A stretch of DNA of 64,000 bases from Chaenocephalus aceratus (GCA_023974075.1 CM043785.1:26448525-26512524), one strand, 5' to 3'; shown: positions 1-11,470, counted from the first letter of the stretch. Program-made: numbers and translations. Notes: generated by a model from the sequence alone, not told the origin.

Positions 1-330
1 TTTCTGTTTTCTTTTTTTTTTTTTTTCTCTATTTCATCATCTCTCAGAATCTCTGTCTGTGTTTTTCTTGATCTTTATTTCTCTGTTTCTTAACAAACAA
101 TAATCCTTCTGTCTTTTACAGCTCCAGTAAATCCAAAAGGCTTCACAGTAACACTCACAGACCCACATACCACATTTTCACTCCCAAACAATAGTTAACA
201 AAAAAGTGTCTTAACCAAGGGCAGTGAGAGGTCAGCAGGTGTGCATTCACAACAACACACACAAATCTATCCATTGGTGACTCACTCTGTCTGCAGCACA
301 CACTCGCATGCAGATTATTTTGTCATCATG

Positions 331-335
331 ACACA

Positions 336-422
<87 letters not shown>

Positions 423-434
423 CACACACACACA
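331..434. repeat. (CA)n microsatellite
   Basis: About 100 bp of almost uninterrupted CA dinucleotide, with one CACCAC interruption near the start and one CACG variant near 413. The His/Thr and Cys/Val open frames over it are translations of the repeat and not genes. Confidence 0.97.
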
Positions 435-3330
435 TAAATCATTCATAATGATCATTAAAAGGAGGGAGAAGGGGGGATAGGTAGGTGGAATAAATCGCTC
501 CTCTTGCCCCTCTCTTAGTCACATTGATGTGAAATGACAGGCCACCAGATAAGGAGCAATTACCCAGAGTCATCTGGGCCAGGGAGCATAAGGCATGGAC
601 ACACACTCCCAGAGATACTCATAAACAGGTGTACATTTGAAGCAACCATACACACCACACAAAACTCTATGCTACACACTCAATGCAGACTTGCACGTAC
701 AAGCACACAGACCCTGATGATCTCACTCACTCACAATCGTAGTATGCTTACCTTGATTTATGCCTCTTTTTCTCCCTGGCTAGAGGGGAAAGGTTCTGTC
801 TCTCTCTGTCTTCCTTTTCGTAAGCCCCAGGGAGAAAAGGCACTTAAGATAACATAGACACGACACATGTTGAACTGAGTCTGCTGCTGAGACATTCGGA
901 AGCAGAGGCGAGGGGGAACAAGAGAGCTCTATTCAAACAAAGATAAAATAACTATCCTTGACTAGCAAACGACGAGCCTCAAGCCTGGGACTGCATTGGG
1001 ACAGTTTAGCACTCACTAGACTTACATTGCAGGTGGCTATAATGGGTTTTTATTTGAATGTGAAACCCACTTTATTGTGTGACTTAAAAAATTAACACTG
1101 ATTCAAAAGCCTCCAACAAACAACGAAACAACAAACATATTACTGTAAGGTAATAAGGAATTCCACTAAAGTTGGCGCAGTTGACCTTCATTTCAATTAA
1201 GCGAGGGAGTGCTTTTATTTGATATTCAAAGGTTATTTCAAGTAACATGTTTTATATGCTTGGCATGATGAACTATTATAGACCAATATCTCTGCCTGTT
1301 TTAGGCTGTCCACTGAGTTCTCCATTAAGACTTGGCAGATTATACAAGAAGTGATTGTACTCTTTATGCAGTGGATGCATGCAATGCAACACAAACTGAT
1401 TGACTCAACAAGCCAAGGCATTATTGTATTCATGTGTTGTCATAGAGCTGGTCTGTTTTTAGAGGCTTAGCCAAGATCTAATCTAACATGACCCATTTAT
1501 TTTTCCTTGTGCATATGAATTCCATGATCTCATACACACGCTTAAGGCCAATTTAGTTGATCTTATAACAACTTTGTTTTCACAACAGGAAGGTGATGTA
1601 CAATAGGATGATGAGGGAACATCAATATATAACAAAGAAAGTCAATTATTATCTTGACAGGAATCAAATTCTGTAAACTGAGAGTCAGGATGCACATTTA
1701 TTTGTAAGTCATTTAATCTCTATTTAACATCAGAAATGTTGGCTTCAGTGTGATTTATTTCCTCTTTCATGCCGTTAGTCCTTATCCCCGCCCACAGGTC
1801 TCTTGCCTCAGATGCTCCCCTTTTGTTCCTTTCTCCAAATATCTAACTTGAAGGGTTGGGCTGAGGGGGGGCCTGAACAATTTTAAAAGCATTTACCAGA
1901 CCAGTGCCTGCCCAGCACGCACTGACACGATACAGAGCTCCCGCTGAAGCGATGCTGTGGAGACGATGTAGCCCCCGGGCCACACATAGACGTCAGGCCG
2001 GGGTTGAGAACAGTAAATAGCAACGCTATTATTTAACAGACTGCAGAGTCAAACGCCGCTGCAATGTGTGACCTTTACATCGCTGGTGGCTAGAATAATA
2101 CAGAAAAATAGTTGGAAGAAAGAAATTGGGGGAGCAGACACACTAAGATTAACACCACACAGACCGATACACAGTTGCGCATACATGCACATTTAAATGA
2201 AAGCATTCATGCAAGAGGATCTAATATTGTTATTACAGTAGTGATGCAGAAGATACTCACACGCACAGCGGACGCACACTTGCTGACTGTTCTGGTTAAA
2301 CCATGCTAGCACCATACACACTGGGGGGTGTATGAGTGCATGGTGTTGTGCATGTGGTAAATCAGGCAATTCCGCAGTGAAAGTGACTGTCAGACCCAAC
2401 TATTGCAGGGACTGATGCTGATAGAAAGGTTTTTAGAGCAGCCGGCTACTGCCTTAGGCCTCGATGAACTCTAGAAGGAAAAGGAGGAGTAGAAACAGAC
2501 AAAGAAAAACAGAATGCGGCAGAAAATAAACAAGGTTATAGAAATGGGGAGGGGGGGGGACAAGCAAGGGATTTGAGTGAGGTGGTAAACCAGGTCAAAC
2601 CAGCGAAGCAGAGACAGAAAAGAGAGAGAATGGTGACAAAGGGGAGATAGGAGGGAGAGAGTGACAATGAAAGACAGAGCGGAAGGAAAGTAGCGAGGGC
2701 TGGGGGGAGGGGAGGAGGTGGAGAGTGAGACCTTCGCATGATAATTTGTTCATTAGGAAAGACCTTGACCGAGAATCTTCTCTCTACATTCTGATCTCCT
2801 GACTCTGCTCCTCCTCTATCCTCCTTTTCTCCATCACTGCCCCCTACACCCATCCCTCCACCCTAACCCCCCTACAATCCACTCTGCTTAGTTTTCTCTT
2901 TTTTCTCCCTCTCAACGTCACAGTTTTCTCATTTATAGAATCCCTACTCAGCAAACTCTAAGACACAGAGGCATGGGGAGAGAGCAAAAGAAAGACAGAG
3001 GGAGAGAGACCGTGACAGGCTACCATCATTTGACTTCTTTCTATTCTGCCTTTCACATTCTTCTACGAGCATATGTGTGCATGCACATCGAGTATCTCCA
3101 TTTAAGCTTTAGTTTCAAGTGCCCCAAGCTTAAATGAGGGTAAATAAATCCTTTGAAGGAAAATGAGAGAGAAGTGGAAAAAAGTAATATTTTCAACTGG
3201 CATGCACTTTGGCAAACAGATGTGAAATCAATAAGGATTGCCCTCAGACACATAAAGTGTTCCCTATTAGATGCACAAAGAATAGCAATGAAATATCTAA
3301 GCCTATGAAGTGAATAATACTTTAAAGGCT
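435..3330. other. Spacer with no recognisable gene
   Basis: AT-rich non-coding sequence. It contains a short GC-richer patch near 1900-2070, a poly-G run near 2547-2560 and purine-rich stretches near 2620-2720. The short open frames lack domain motifs or codon structure. I recognise neither a transposon end nor a gene here. Confidence 0.6.
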
Positions 3331-3970
3331 TTAAAGGTCCCATGCCATGGCCATTTCTACTGATCATAATTCCATTGTTGAGGGTCTACTGGTTTCTCAT
3401 ACAGCATCTCTGTATAGTATGTGTATTCACTCTCTGTCCTAAACGGCTGTTTGGAGCTCCTGCCCCCCCCCTCCCTTTAAGCCCAGTGGCCGTCTGCGAG
3501 ACAGCAAGACACAGCGAAACCCAGCCAGAAACCAGCCCGAGCACACACACACCCACAGCTGGCTGGGAGTTTGTCTGTGTGCTCACACACAGACTCACAA
3601 GCCTCGCCGCGTCCCGCCGTCTCAGGGAGGATAAATCGGCGGAAGCTGCAGCTGAGAAAAGATTGAGTGTGTGTGTGTGAGGAAGATTGTAACGGCTCCG
3701 CGGACGTAACGTAACGGCTCCACGGATTGGTTCATTTGGACCAAAGGGTCCATTTGGGTATGGGCACGTCACTGTACCCAGGAAGAAAACAATGGAAAAA
3801 TAGAAACTCTCCAACGAGGCGTTCTGGGTGCAGCATAGACAGGTCTTTTCTGTGTTAGAGTTTTACTCGCTACAGGGTGTACTTTGAGGGTTTGTGACTT
3901 TGCAGACCGTTTACATGCATACAAACCCAAGGGACGGGTAATAACCGGAAAAGCATGACATGGGACCTTT
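3331..3970. mobile_element. Non-autonomous Kolobok-type inverted-repeat element
   Basis: The left end begins TTAAAGGTCCCATG and the right end finishes CATGGGACCTTT, giving terminal inverted repeats of about 12 bp. The left end has the TTAA expected of a Kolobok-type target; the right flank reads TTTCAA, so one target copy has decayed. The right 190 bp (about 3777-3970) closely matches 57655-57855, the flank of the THAP transposase gene in this window, in the same orientation. The left 50 bp matches 43110-43165 in reverse. No intact coding frame is present. I infer that it is mobilised by a THAP/DDE transposase such as the one at 54014-57537. Confidence 0.75.
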
Positions 3971-4564
3971 CAATGAATTATTTAGTTAAAGCAAGAAACT
4001 GATGACGACTGATTTCTCAGTGATTACAGTGTGTGCCTCAGACTTCATGGATATTTAAAATTGTCACATGCGGCATTTTTCACTATTCAAACTTTTTTCA
4101 TTAGTAGGAAGTCTACGTGTATATAAAGAATTGCAGAGGTAAATATTTTCAAGGTTTTAAAAAACAAAACTCCTTTGGGTTCTGGAAGCAGGAGAGTCAC
4201 AACGAAATGCTTCAACAGGACAAATAATACATATTCCACTCAGACATTCTCAAGCTCCTACACACCCCCCACACAAACATCAACAATATAACTTTGACTA
4301 CATAATGCCAGAAGTTCATCTCAAGCACAGTACTTAACAGCAATCCTGAAACATTATTACATATTTATTTTATCGAAACATCTCAGCATTGACAGACCAT
4401 AGATTCTACGCGACACTAAAAGGACTGCTAATTATTAACCACATTTGTGATGCTATAGTAAAATATACTCATAAAGGGTCGCATTTTAGATGAATTGTAA
4501 CGCTCTGTGATATAAGGCTAGGGTTTCTTTACTCAGCAGTAAACACCACTACCAAATAGTATAG

Positions 4565-5046
4565 CCTTGCTTAGCTACTTGTTACTGTAGACCCTGATTC
4601 ATGCATTCATCACTTCACGACTCGACTACTGCAATAGCATCCTCTACGGCATACCATCCAACCTAATCATAAACTCCAACATATCCAGAATTCTGCTGCC
4701 CGCCTCCTCACCCACACCCGCTCCCGAGACCACATCACTCCCATCCTCCAGAACCTCCACTGGCTCCCCGTCCGTCAAAGAATCAACTTCAAAGTCCTCC
4801 TCATTACTCACAAAGCCCTCAACAATCAGGCCCCCCCCCTACCTCACAGACCTGCTGCACCACCACGCCCCCTTCCCGCTGCCTCCGCTCATCAGAAGCC
4901 AACCTCCTATCCATCCCCACCCGCACCAATCACCGGACCTTGGGGGACAGAGCCTTCTCCGTCGCTGCCCCCTCCCTCTGGAACTCACTCCCCCAACCCA
5001 TCAGAGACTGCATTGACCTCACCACCTTCAAAAACTCACAAAAAAC
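4565..5046 (+). pseudogene. L2/CR1-clade LINE, 3' part of ORF2 (left half)
   Basis: Translation in shifting frames gives the C-terminal part of an L2-like reverse transcriptase polyprotein: a LDYCNSILYG block, a QNSAARLLTHTRSRDHITP-like block, an LHWLPV block and a KVLLITHKALN block. These blocks lie downstream of the RT catalytic core in L2/CR1 LINEs; the core itself is absent, so this is a 5'-truncated insertion. Several frameshifts and a run of nine C's break the frame. The sequence stops at the AAC at 5044-5046 and resumes at 9955, so a DIRS element has split it. Confidence 0.85.
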
Positions 5047-5265
5047 TATAGGTTACTTACGTAACCCCAGTCTCAGAGTGATATGAAGTGAGATGTCTCA
5101 CTATGGGATGCGCCTCATCGCGGAGCAAAACAGAAGCATCAATCTCATTACGCCAATCCTGATTGGCTGGTGATCTTGACGTCAACGTCAGGGGAAATCA
5201 CCCCCTATAAGTAGCCTGCGCCACGACGCATGCGTCATTCAAAATAAGCACCTCTTCTCGCTTCA
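5047..5265. repeat. DIRS copy 1 left inverted terminal repeat
   Basis: Begins TATAGGTTACTTACGTAACC. From about 5092 inward it is the reverse complement of 9767-9932, and its inner edge is the CTCTTCTCGCTTCA block. A TGACGTCAACGTCA motif lies inside. The outer tip differs from that of the right repeat, as expected for DIRS elements whose two tips are joined in a circle. Confidence 0.85.
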
Positions 5266-5287
5266 CCATAGCAAGGAGGGCCGTCTG

Positions 5288-5318
5288 GTGAGACATCTCA
5301 CTTCATGTTACTCTGAGA
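5288..5318. repeat. DIRS copy 1 truncated internal complementary region
   Basis: Holds the first ~30 bp of the internal complementary region (GTGAGACATCTCACTTCATG onward) and is then fused directly to AATTTAACAGG. In copy 2 about 110 bp lie between these points, including the GTT core and the whole right arm. The loss should prevent proper closure of the circular intermediate. Confidence 0.75.
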
Positions 5319-5323
5319 GTAAT

Positions 5324-6360
5324 TTAACAGGTGGAGTCCCGACTCAACAAGGTGCCCAGCATTGCTCGGGCCACGCTTGGAGCGGAGACGTCTAGCCTGT
5401 AAAAGCGGACAAAAGTGAGCGGCGAGGACCAGCTCGCCGCTGCACAGATGTCTTGGATGGAAACACCCTTGAACAAAGCCCAGGATGTAGCCAGGCCCCG
5501 AGTCGAGTGAGCCCGCAGACCGAGGTGCTTGCAGATTCTGACTCGTATAGGCCAAAGCAATCGCCTCCACGATCCAGTGGGAGAGCCGTTGCTTAGTAAC
5601 AGGCTTACCCGTGTGAGGTTTAGCCCAGGACACGAAGAGTTGGTCATTAAGACCAAGCTCTTTTGATCTGTCCATATATGTGTGTAAAGCCCGGACTGGA
5701 CACAACAGATCCTGCTGCTGCTCCCCGGAGGAAACCAGCTGCGGAGGAAATGCCTCAATGTCAATTGGGGTACACGAAAAACCAACCACCTTTGGTATAA
5801 AGGCAGGGTTGGGTTTCAACAACACTCTTGTTTGCCCTGGGGCGAACTGAGTGCATGAGGGATGTACAGACAGTGCATGGATATCGCTGACCCGCTTGGC
5901 GGATGCCAGGGCCAGTAACAGCACTGTCTTGAGTGACAGATGTTTCATGTCCAGCTCCTTCCAGGGGTTCAAATGGGGTCATTTTGAGCCCATTTAAAAC
6001 CACTGCCAGGTCCCATAAGGGCACCAGCGACCTGGAGGACAGGGAGGAGCCTGCGAGCTCCCTCATAAAACGGCAAACCAAAGGATGTTGGCTAGCCGTC
6101 TTACCCTCCAAGCCCCACATGGCATGCAGCAATAGCAGCCAGGTACACCTTGATTGTGGAGAAAGCTCTGTGTTTTCGATCAAAGTCCTGTAGGAATGAT
6201 AAAATCACCCGACAGGACATTGAAAAGAGATGTGTCCTTCTTGAAGGCACCACTCCTCAAACACCCTCCACTTACAGTCGTAAAGAGACCTGGTGGAGGA
6301 AGCTCTCTCTCTATCACCTTCTGAGGGAGTCCCACTGTATTCAGATTGTATCACTCACGG
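5324..6360 (-). pseudogene. DIRS tyrosine recombinase, broken copy
   Basis: Encodes pieces of the same tyrosine recombinase as the 385-residue ORF at 26910-28067. The segment with LLLALASAKRVSDIHALS carries the first catalytic Arg. About 150 residues later the frame shifts: a 2-bp loss near 5518 moves the reading frame just before the LRAHSTRG box (the HxxR pair) and the FVRFYRLDV box (the Tyr nucleophile), which continue in a neighbouring frame. Further indels near 5950 and 6050-6180 break the N-terminal part. Such enzymes normally integrate the circular double-stranded DNA of DIRS elements. This copy should be inactive. Confidence 0.85.
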
Positions 6361-6675
6361 GTCAGGCCCATAGTGCCCCGCGCTCTTGGCGGTGGTAAAG
6401 GATCGCCCCCCCCCGCCTGAGACAATCTGTCCCTGCGTGGTGGGGGCTGCCATGGCTGCCCGCACAACAGCTGATATATCTCCGCCAGCCCGTACGTTGC
6501 GGGCTAGGGGTGGAAACATCAGAGTAAGTGTGTGGCGTTGCTCCTTCACTCTGGCCAGAGTTGGGGGTAACAGAGCCAGGGGTGGGAACACGCACAGAGG
6601 ACCCGGACGTCAATCGTGTACGAGTGTGTCCCCGCCTAACAGTGCGTTTAAATCGTGCATTAAAGAGAACAGCTG

Positions 6676-7140
6676 TCATTGAGCATTTTCTCCTTTTGCG
6701 AACAGATTTAACGCGGCTCCGCCGTAACGCACCCACAGCGGACTCACGATCCTTGGATGAGGAGTCCAGTCTGCATAGAGTGGTGCACCTCTGGACAGTA
6801 ATTCTGTCCCGAGGTGCATAACTCCCGGTACCTGTGTCGCTCTCAGAGAGAGCAGACGTCTGCCGCTCCAAGGGATCAGTTTGTGTGCCAGTGTGTGTGA
6901 CTGGAGACAACGCAACCTCCCCTGGCGGTTCATACACGATATCGTGTTGTCTGTCCTCACGTGGACATGGTGTCCTCTGAGAGAAGGCAGGAAGCGTTTT
7001 AGGGTGGGGAACACCGCTAAAAGCTCCGGGTAGTTTACGTGTGCCCGCTGGAGGTTTCTGCTCTAGGGACCCTCTCACCGGGCGACCTTCGTAAATACCC
7101 TATCAGCCTGTCTGACCTGCGTCCGTGGTGACCACCTTCC
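6676..7140 (-). pseudogene. DIRS RNase H domain, degraded
   Basis: Contains LKRFLPSLRGHHVHVRTDNT, a characteristic DIRS RNase H block (RTDNT holds a catalytic Asp), followed by NRQG, LLSLRATQVPGVMHLGTELL and a YGGAALNLFAKGENAQ-like block. Upstream, near 7120, a VVTTDAG motif matches the first RNase H Asp strand in another frame, followed by stops. Reverse-transcriptase motifs expected just upstream (on the higher-coordinate side) are missing. The family normally encodes RT and RNase H in one polypeptide. Confidence 0.8.
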
Positions 7141-7450
7141 GTGAAAGGACAGCACCCGTAGGCGCGGTCCCGTACTAGAAAAGTCGGGTGTAGTGCCACT
7201 ACGCATTACATAATAACCAAAACTCTCCGCACGCCATGGCGTCGCGGGTTTAGTTTTATTATGAGGCCCCATGTTGAGTCGGTGCTTTACGAGGACATTT
7301 TTCCCCGTAATCTGACTCCGCTCGGTGGGCATTATAGATAAAACCCTTCTTTCTAGGAGAGAGAGAACCTCTCTCTCCAGAATATGGGTTGACTCTCTCT
7401 GGGTTTGTGAAAACAGATAAAGTATAACTGTTTTGAGAAGCCCAGGCAGA

Positions 7451-8814
7451 TGTCGTGAGTATCTCCTGCTGTATGCTCCTTAGAGCCAGCTGAGATGTCA
7501 CGTTTACGGCTCCGGCCGGCACTGCGCATGCGCGTGACGGAGGTGCCCTTACAGCTCTAGCCGGCACTGCGCATGCGCGAGACGGTGGAGTCTTCACGAC
7601 CCCAGCCGGCACTGCGCATGCGCGTGGCGGTGGAGCCTTCACGACCCCAGCCGGCACTGCGCATGCGCGTGGCGGTGGAGCCTTCACGACCCCAGCCGGC
7701 ACTGCGCATGCGCGTGGCGGTGGTGCCTTCACAGACCCGTTTATTATCCGCCTTTTGAGAGAGGCCGTAGCTGCTCTCAGAAGGGGATTTTATAGTTAAC
7801 GGACTGTTTATTGTTTTTCTTTTCATTTTTTTGAGCTGCACCCTTGGCCGAAGCCTGGATGCGTCAGCGGAAAATGGTTTATTTAAACAACAAAGATGTA
7901 ACATGTGTTTTATGCGGACTTGAGGATGACGTTGAGGCATCTCTCGAGGCAGCGGGGACACGTTTAGAGCCGGGGAAAGAACTTCCAGCTCTGTCACAGA
8001 GGGGAGAAGGAGGGCTGTCAGGCCGCTCGCTTCTTCTTCCTCGACTGCTGGCCGAAATTCTGGGTTGGCTGAGCCTGAGCTGCAGCCGGAACCGGAGATT
8101 TTCTCGGCCAACTTGCCCTTGTCTCCAGCCTGGGCTGGGGACTCGGGATGGGCTGCGACCTCTGCGTCTTCGGTGTTTTAAACCGAGCAGAGTTCGAGGC
8201 AGCTTGGGTGTCGTGAGTATCTCCTGCTGTATGCTCCTTAGAGCCAGCTGAGATGTCACGCTTACGGCTCCAGCCGGCACTGCGCATGCGTGTGACGGTG
8301 GTGCCTTTATAGCTCCAGCCGGCACTGCGCGTGCGCGTGGCGGTGGTGCCTTCACAGACCCGTCAATAATCCGCCTTTTGAGAGATGCCGTAGCTGCTCT
8401 CAAAAGGGGAGAACATTGGCGGGCTGCTTATTGGTTTTATTGATTTTCTTTTCATTTTTTTGAGCTGCGCCCTCGGCCTGAAGCCTGGATGCGTCAGCGG
8501 CAAATGTTTTATGACAGAGGAATCAATCAACGTGTGACATGTGTTTGTGCGGACTTGAGGATGGTGTTTAGGCATCTCTCGAGGCGGCGGGAACACATTC
8601 ACAGAGGGGAGAAGGAGGGGCTGTCATGCCGCTCGCTTCTTCTTCCTCGACTGCTGGCCGAAATTCTGGGTTGGCTGAGCCTGAGCTGCAGCCGGAACCG
8701 GAGATTTTCTCGGCCAACTTGCCCTTGTCTCCAGCCTGGGCTGGGGACTTGGGGTGGGCTGCGACCTCTGCGTCTTCGGTGTTTTAAACCGAGCAGAGTT
8801 CGAAGCAGCTTGGG
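7451..8814. repeat. Direct duplication inside DIRS copy 1
   Basis: The segment starting TGTCGTGAGTATCTCCTGCT at 7451 restarts at 8209. Unit one (7451-8208) and unit two (8209-8814) share the 45-bp repeats, a GCCTGGATGCGTCAGCGG stretch and the gag C-terminal region ending at GCAGCTTGGG. Unit two is about 150 bp shorter, mainly because it has two 45-bp units instead of five. Copy 2 has no full second unit. Confidence 0.88.
7510..7740. repeat. 45-bp in-frame tandem repeat array, DIRS copy 1
   Basis: Five units with CCGGCAC starts at 7516, 7561, 7606, 7651 and 7696, so the period is exactly 45 bp (15 codons). On the minus strand the unit reads PPPRACAVPAGVVKA. Each unit contains the palindrome TGCGCATGCGC or a near variant. 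Two further units lie at about 8275-8350. Confidence 0.92.
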
Positions 8815-9314
8815 CAGAGGACTGTTCATCCGAGTCAGACAGGAGGAACTCAGAGGTATCCTCTTCGTCCTCCATGTAGTCTAACTCTAGGACATCTTCC
8901 GCGGGTTGAAACCATGGTGAGGTCCCAGCACGTTCCCGCGTCTCTTGCGGCCACCGGGTCTCGGCCTGATATGGCGCGGGATTCCGGTTCTGCGGCTGCC
9001 GCTGTCGATGAGCCCCAGACCGACCCAGTGAGGGGCTCCATCTCTGCGGCGGACGCAGAGATGGCAGTGGACATGAGGGGGTCCTGTCCCGACAGGCTAG
9101 CTTGTTGTGCTAACCTTCGGCGGAGGCTCTTCATAGTGAAGGCGGGCACAATGCCCGCACGAGCCGGGGTTGTCAATGGCCTCCTGGCGTGTTCCAGCCC
9201 GAGGCAGGACGAACAGATCTGGTGTGAGTCTGTGCCTGACACTTTCAACCCGCAGCCGCAGAGCCGAGCCTCCGAGTTCCTGACTCCTCTGGTGTGAGGG
9301 AGAGAGGCGTCCAT
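8624..9314 (-). pseudogene. DIRS gag-like ORF1, broken copy
   Basis: The first frame starts MDASLPHTRG at 9314 and has a cysteine/histidine-rich block (LCGCGL, ICSSCLGLEHA) and then TMKSLRRRLAQQASLSGQDP, a block typical of DIRS ORF1. A frameshift lies near 9150-9180 and another near 8900, after which an acidic MEDEEDTSEFLLSDSDEQSS segment continues in a different frame to about 8624. ORF1 is thought to act as a structural, Gag-like protein. Compare 29880-30570. Confidence 0.75.
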
Positions 9315-9766
9315 CTCGTTCGCCGCGAGGCGTGGAGAGGACCCGCTCTTAACAGGTACGTCGAGAAAAAAGGTGTTACCAATCTGTCTTTAATCCGGAG
9401 AAAAAAGGACAGTGTGGGTCTTTTTCCTGCAAAGTCACAAGAATATTACCTGGTATGGTAATATTCTCTTAATCCTTTTCTCCTCCGTGAGAAGAGAAAA
9501 GAAAAAAAACGTCCTCGCTACCGTGGTGTCGGCAGTGAGGGAAAAAACACAAGCTGGCAACGGGTGTGTTGCTAGCTTGAGAATCAAAACCTTACCTTAT
9601 ACCAGAGGAAGAACGGCGAGGTTGATTATAATACTAACTGGTGTGTTAGTACTATACTCTTCTGCGAGGCAGAATAGGGTAGCCGGCTAACGCCCGTCGA
9701 CCGAAATTAGCTTTGGTTCAGTCTGTGGACTGTTAAGCTAGCCCGGCTACCATTAGAGATGTGCTC

Positions 9767-9954
9767 TGAAGCGAGAAGAGGTGTTTGAATGACGCATGCG
9801 TCGTGGCGCAGGCTACTTATAGGGGTGATTTCCCCTGACGTTGACGTCAAGATCACCAGCCAATCAGGATTGGCGTAATGAGATTGATGTTTCTGTTTGC
9901 TCCGCGATGAGGCGCATCCCATAGTGAGACATCGAACGGAGTGTTATGAATGAG
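9767..9954. repeat. DIRS copy 1 right inverted terminal repeat
   Basis: Reverse complement of about 5092-5265, with outer tip GGAGTGTTATGAATGAG next to the AAC at 9955-9957. In the coding direction this is the 5' terminal repeat. Confidence 0.85.
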
Positions 9955-10129
9955 AACTCACCTCTTCAATCTGGCTTTTAATGTGTGATTGTTTTTGTAT
10001 TATTTGACTTTAACTTTAACTATATATTTATTTGTTGTTCCTTCCTTTTCTCTTCCCTTCAAGATATCTGTAAAGCGTCTTTGAGCACCTGTAAAAGCAC
10101 TAACAAATTAAATCTATTATTATTATTGT
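9955..10129 (+). mobile_element. L2/CR1 LINE 3' end (right half)
   Basis: Continues the LINE interrupted at 5046: CTCACCTCTTCAATCTGGCT encodes the usual C-terminal end, followed by a 3' UTR with AAAGCGTCTTTGAGCACCTG and a tail of ATT/TTA repeats near 10110-10129. The join with 4565-5046 restores a contiguous L2 3' end. Confidence 0.85.
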
Positions 10130-11470
10130 CCATTGACAATACAACAGGCCATGAAATCATTTATAGACTTTCTGAAATGTGATTAAATGTTATAGGCTCT
10201 CAGAGTTATGTGCTGAGTTGCACTGGCGGGCAATAGAGTCAGTTATAGTGGATTTTTGTTTTCAATGTTTAGTATGGAATTCTTTGGCTCCTATCTTTGG
10301 CCACCAGAATCAACAGTTGTTAAGAGGAGCAAAAAAAACAGTTGGAAGAATAAATGGGTAAAACAAACAGACAATGCCAAGACCATGGCATGCATGTAAG
10401 ACTGTGTCTCAGCCACTGGTAGAACCTTTCAACATATTGTGTGGCAATCAGAATTAGAATCAGAATACCTTTATTAGTCCCACAGAGGGGAAATTTGCGT
10501 AGGCTCCATATAGCAAGTGCTATCCTCAAAACGATGTATAAGTTAATAGAATTATGTTAAATTGGCAAAAGATGACTTGCTAGCCCATGAACCTTTATCG
10601 CATATTTTGTTAAATAGCCGAGCGTACCAAACTGGTCCGGCCTAGTTATGATTATAGAGGTCAACAAGCAAAAGCAATCCATGTCCGCTATGTACCTGTG
10701 GACATATGCTTAATTTGAATACCAACAAGTGGCGCCAGGTATCAAGTGTAATTAGTGATTCAGAGGCGGTTTTAAATTAATTTTACATGTCTCTGAATAC
10801 TGTAAAAGAGGCAGCCCTGGATTAGGGAACAACAGCTGGTAGCCTTGAGGAAGGCTCAGAGAAAAGAGAGAGCAGCTTGCACCGCGTAATCAACTCTGTG
10901 TTCACTGTAAAGACATCAGAAAAAAGGGCCTCAGTAGTAGAGCCCTTGGGCGAGCATTTAGTCCTGACTACTGGATTCGGTCAACAAACTAATTAATTTA
11001 ACATCCAGGTCTCATGCTAATGATGTAGCATAGCATAATTATGGCATTTTATCTTAATATCTTTGGAGCTACATGTCACAAAAATGAATAAGTGATTTAA
11101 AATATCATAAGATAAAATACAGTTTGAGAAAAATATCTTTTTTTAATCAAAGCCGCAGAAGGAACTGATGTTTTTTTACGGCAGTCAGTTAAAGGTACCG
11201 CGCTGTGTTTTGGACCATTAGTAGTGCTGTGGAGCATTGTCATTAATGGGGTCCTTCATTTTGTTGGGGGACACATATAAATATATGCTTGTGAGGGTGT
11301 TCTGTCTCGATCCCGCTGACTGAAGGTTGGTGTTGCTAACGTGTCATCAAACTAAGCAACGCCCCGTTTACAATGTATATTCATACAGTGTACTGCTACA
11401 AAGTACCAGGGGAAAGTTCTGAGTGAGGTTTGTGTATATCTGAAGAATCACAATGTTCCTTTTGCTTTGA
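10130..11470. other. Spacer; short LINE-tail-like fragment near 10440-10505
   Basis: Mostly AT-rich sequence without coding signal. Positions about 10445-10505 contain CAGAATACCTTTATTAGTCC followed by an AGAGGGGAAATTTGC motif, which resembles a retroposon 3' tail common in fish. The identity is uncertain. Confidence 0.4.

Larger units (their letters stand above)
5047..9954 (-). mobile_element. DIRS-like tyrosine-recombinase retroelement, copy 1 (RT-less)
   Basis: The coding strand is minus: gag-like ORF, repeat-rich middle, RNase H, then tyrosine recombinase. Inverted terminal repeats are visible at about 5047-5265 and 9767-9954, sharing a block from GATGTCTCACTATGGGATGC to CTCTTCTCGCTTCA. 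Both flanks carry AAC (5044-5046 and 9955-9957) with no longer target duplication, and joining the flanks restores a continuous L2 3' end. No reverse-transcriptase motif was found between gag and RNase H. The internal complementary region is truncated and several frames are broken, so this copy looks dead. It is very similar to the copy at 26514-31207. Confidence 0.9.

Noticed and set aside
1900..2100. GC-rich patch as a host promoter or CpG island
   Set aside because: It is short and has no adjacent open frame or recognisable promoter elements; the evidence is too weak to annotate.
7510..7740. Regularly spaced repeats considered as a CRISPR array
   Set aside because: The 45-bp units are contiguous without unique spacers, lie inside a retroelement and keep a coding frame; the genome is eukaryotic.
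7844..8251. Plus-strand frames inside both DIRS copies (7844-8251, 8489-8884, 29655-29993)
   Set aside because: They are antisense to the gag-like and repeat-coding strand and have no family resemblance.
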